Below, piece by piece: positions 30,774 to 33,171 of a stretch of 33,171 nt of DNA (position 1 is its first letter; each line of letters opens with the position of its first letter). A model generated the notes under the pieces. The model worked only from the letters and a program-made list of their open reading frames with translations, was not told where the DNA came from and searched no databases. Source of the DNA: Bordetella parapertussis (lineage in GTDB: Bacteria > Pseudomonadota > Gammaproteobacteria > Burkholderiales > Burkholderiaceae_D); the NCBI GenBank assembly GCA_945866125.1, contig CAMBFZ010000029.1:1-33171 (forward strand), read 5' to 3'. Both the position numbers and the translations under genes were made by a program.

Positions 30774-33004
30774 ACAACAATAAAATAATCCGATACTTTT
30801 TGGCAGTGCAGACACGTCGTGTCGTATTGAGTATGTTGGTCGCGACGATGCCACTGAGCGCGCTCCTCATCACCTCGCTCATAACGAACAGCGTATCTGC
30901 GCAACCTATTGAGCCAGAAAAAGGCAAAGCCAACCTGAATTTTTCGGCGGCCGATATTGAGACCGTGGTGCGGGCAGTCGGTCATTTTACCGGCAACACC
31001 TTCATCATTGATCCGCGCGTCAAAGGCACCATCAATCTCATCTCTGAAAAGCCGGTAACGAAAGAGCAAGCTTTACAGTTACTGAACTCAGCACTGCGTT
31101 TGCAAGGCTATGCGGTCGTCCGCACAGCCGATTACATTAAAGTCGTGCCCGAAGCCGATGCCAAATTACAGGCCGCGCCAGTGCAAGTGGAACAGATTCG
31201 TGGCGACCAGATCATGACGAAAATTTTTCGTCTTAGCCATGAATCCGCCACCACCCTCATCAACGTATTGCGTCCACTGATTACGGCTAACAATACGATC
31301 AGCTCGAATGCTGCCAACAACACGCTCATCATTACCGACTACGCAGATAACATTAAACGGCTCGCCAAAATCATTGCCAGCCTCGACGTGCCGGCACTGG
31401 GTGAACTCGAAGCGGTACCGATCAAAAATGGCATTGCGAGCGATTTGGTCAGCGTTATCAATCGCTTACTGGATCAAGGCACAGCCGCTGCACCGGGCAG
31501 CGAACCGGGTCGCGTCGTGTTGATGGCTGAACCCCGCACCAACGCGATCATTGTGCGCGCGCCTACAGCAGCTCGCATTGCACTAGTGCGCACCTTAATT
31601 GAAAAACTCGATCAGCCCACTGCATTACCTGGCAATGTCCATGTGGTCTATCTAAAAAATGCAGAAGCCGTCAAGCTCGCTCAGGTACTTCGCTCTGTCG
31701 TCAGCAGTGATACCAGTTTGCAGAATATGGCCACGACTGCCGCATCGCAAACGACGAGTCAACCATCGGGACAATTAAACGCCCCTTCAGCAAGCAGCAC
31801 CTTGAGTGCCGGTTTTGCGCCGCTCAACAGCTCGAGTTCGTCCATTAACTTGGGTAGTTCCGGTGCCGCGGGATTCATTCAGGCAGACCCAACAACCAAT
31901 TCCCTCATCATCACCGCCAATGAGGTGTTGTACAAAAATTTGCGCGGCATCATCGATCAACTTGATGCCCGGCGCGCGCAAGTGTACGTCGAGTCTCTCA
32001 TCGTCGAAGTTAGTACCAGCAAGGCTGCAGAACTCGGTGTCCAGTGGGCCGGCGGCGCTGGGATCGGCAATAGTGATTACCGTGTCGGCGCATTGACTTC
32101 ATTTAGCACAGGTGGCAATAACCTGGTAGCGCAGGCAGGCGGTTTGCTCGGCGCTAATGGAACGCCCCTTGCGCCGGGCAATGGCATTTCAGTGGGCTTG
32201 TTAAAACAAGCTGGCGGCAAGCTCGAGTTGGCCGCCTTAGCCCGCGCGCTTGAAACCGATGCTAACGCCAACATACTCTCCATGCCGAATCTCTTCACGC
32301 TGGACAATGAAGAGGCACGTATCATCGTCGGTCAAAACGTACCCTTCATCACGGGGCAATTCACCACCGCTGCCTCCGGCAACAGCGCCGGCGTCAATCC
32401 GTTTCAGACGATCGAGCGTCGCGACATTGGTCTATCGTTGCGCGTTCGTCCGCAAATCTCGGAAGGCGGCACGGTCAAAATGGCGATCTATCAGGAGACT
32501 TCGACTATTCAGCAAACGACCATCTCTGGCCTGATCACCAGCAAGCGCTCCATCGACACCAATGTCCTCGTCGACGATGGTCAGATCATTGTCTTGGGTG
32601 GCCTGATCGAAGATTCCATCAATGAGACTACCGAAAAAGTACCCGGTCTGGGCAACCTTCCCTACATTGGCGCCCTGTTTCGTTATCAAACAAAAAAACG
32701 TGGCAAAACCAGTCTGATGGTGTTCTTGCGACCGACTGTCGTACGCAATGAGGGGCAAAGCACGGCAGTCGCCGGCGACCGCTACGACTACATACGGGGC
32801 TCACAGCTATCCAGCAAACAAATTGATGCGTTGGTTTTGCCGCCATTCGATAGTGGCAAAATTTCAGGCGACAGTTTACTCAAGACCAACCCGACATCTC
32901 CTGTGAGCAAAGGCGATGGGAAGGCATCCGCTAACACCATCGATAAGCCAGGCACGCCCTCGGAGGTTTATTCCATTGAGCCCCCGACAATCAACCTGCG
33001 CTAA
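30770..33004 (+). CDS. gspD: Type II secretion outer-membrane secretin GspD
   Basis: GspD forms the outer-membrane channel through which folded substrates leave. The 744 residues show a signal peptide, N0 domain (ANLNFSAADIETVVRAVGHF), N1-N3 repeats (NNTLIITDYADNIKRLAKII, EPRTNAIIVRAPT, NSLIITANEVLYKNL) with a Ser-rich insert in N3 (residues about 320-370), and the secretin core (VPFITGQ, ERRDIGLSLRVRPQI, LVDDGQIIVLGGLIED, GLGNLPYIGALFR). The C-terminal tail after VFLRPTVV may interact with a pilotin or GspC. gspE begins 6 bp downstream. Confidence 0.96.
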   Translation: MNNNKIIRYFLAVQTRRVVLSMLVATMPLSALLITSLITNSVSAQPIEPEKGKANLNFSAADIETVVRAVGHFTGNTFIIDPRVKGTINLISEKPVTKEQALQLLNSALRLQGYAVVRTADYIKVVPEADAKLQAAPVQVEQIRGDQIMTKIFRLSHESATTLINVLRPLITANNTISSNAANNTLIITDYADNIKRLAKIIASLDVPALGELEAVPIKNGIASDLVSVINRLLDQGTAAAPGSEPGRVVLMAEPRTNAIIVRAPTAARIALVRTLIEKLDQPTALPGNVHVVYLKNAEAVKLAQVLRSVVSSDTSLQNMATTAASQTTSQPSGQLNAPSASSTLSAGFAPLNSSSSSINLGSSGAAGFIQADPTTNSLIITANEVLYKNLRGIIDQLDARRAQVYVESLIVEVSTSKAAELGVQWAGGAGIGNSDYRVGALTSFSTGGNNLVAQAGGLLGANGTPLAPGNGISVGLLKQAGGKLELAALARALETDANANILSMPNLFTLDNEEARIIVGQNVPFITGQFTTAASGNSAGVNPFQTIERRDIGLSLRVRPQISEGGTVKMAIYQETSTIQQTTISGLITSKRSIDTNVLVDDGQIIVLGGLIEDSINETTEKVPGLGNLPYIGALFRYQTKKRGKTSLMVFLRPTVVRNEGQSTAVAGDRYDYIRGSQLSSKQIDALVLPPFDSGKISGDSLLKTNPTSPVSKGDGKASANTIDKPGTPSEVYSIEPPTINLR

Positions 33005-33010
33005 CTCCCC

Positions 33011-33171
33011 ATGAACGACTTTCGCCTTCTCCCCTTCGCGTTCGCGCGCGACTTTGCGGTTTTAGCGCAAGCCGGCGGCGGTGCCGATGGTGCAGTCGAG
33101 TGCTGGATATCGGAGGCGACGGCGCCCTCGGCCTTGGCTGAAATCAGCCGTCGTTATGGTCGCGTGCGCCT
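33011..33171 (+). CDS. gspE: Type II secretion ATPase GspE (partial, 5' end)
   Basis: The first 53 codons of a gene run off the right edge. The translation begins MNDFRLLPFAFARDFAVLAQ and includes ISEATAPSALAEISRRYG, matching the N1 domain of GspE, which binds GspL. Position directly after gspD supports the call. No ATPase motifs are inside the window yet. Confidence 0.85.
   Translation, partial: MNDFRLLPFAFARDFAVLAQAGGGADGAVECWISEATAPSALAEISRRYGRVR

Overview
The window reads as chromosomal DNA from a Gram-negative betaproteobacterium, most likely order Burkholderiales and possibly Oxalobacteraceae. This is inferred from the mix of genes (Sox/flavocytochrome c, YaeQ, DUF1289, surface-adhesin-E-like proteins, a Gsp secretion operon starting at gspG) and moderate-to-high GC coding DNA with AT-rich intergenic gaps. 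No tRNA, rRNA, insertion sequence, prophage or CRISPR array was seen. Genus or species cannot be fixed from the sequence alone.

Left part (1-5134, all minus strand): the 5' part of pstC runs off the left edge. It is followed by a DUF1289 protein, an XdhC-type molybdenum hydroxylase maturation factor, and a Tat-exported IorAB-type molybdenum hydroxylase (large and 2Fe-2S subunits). A strong terminator separates the large subunit from xdhC. A 0.5 kb AT-rich gap without a convincing gene follows. Next comes a sulfur oxidation block: a minus-strand operon (surface-adhesin-E-like protein, soxC, soxD, soxZ) divergent from fccAB (sulfide dehydrogenase). soxY, soxAX and soxB are absent here.

Middle (10.3-22.5 kb): single genes. 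They are a 2-hydroxychromene-2-carboxylate isomerase-like DsbA-fold protein, YaeQ, a FecA-like TonB-dependent receptor behind a Fur-box-like site, an HCAR/BciB-like iron-sulfur flavoprotein, a luciferase-like flavin oxidoreductase, and an Aer-like PAS chemoreceptor with a sigma28-type promoter. These are followed by a DUF2237 protein, a 51-residue cysteine-rich protein, a MerR regulator, an exported SAM-methyltransferase, a decayed fasciclin-domain gene, two more surface-adhesin-E-like proteins and a TPR protein.

Right part (22.6 kb to end): phoX (Tat-exported phosphatase, minus strand, with Pho-box-like half sites upstream) is divergent from a compact type II secretion operon gspGHIJKLMNDE. 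Neighbouring genes there overlap or nearly abut, and gspE runs off the right edge. gspC is not in this segment.

The most unusual signals are two non-coding ones. First, the region before the chemoreceptor contains nested perfect inverted repeats that would mask its ribosome-binding site in any transcript starting upstream, but not in one starting at the sigma28-like promoter. Second, between the MerR gene and the cysteine-rich small gene lies a promoter with a dyad inside a lengthened -35/-10 spacer, the layout typical of MerR-controlled promoters.
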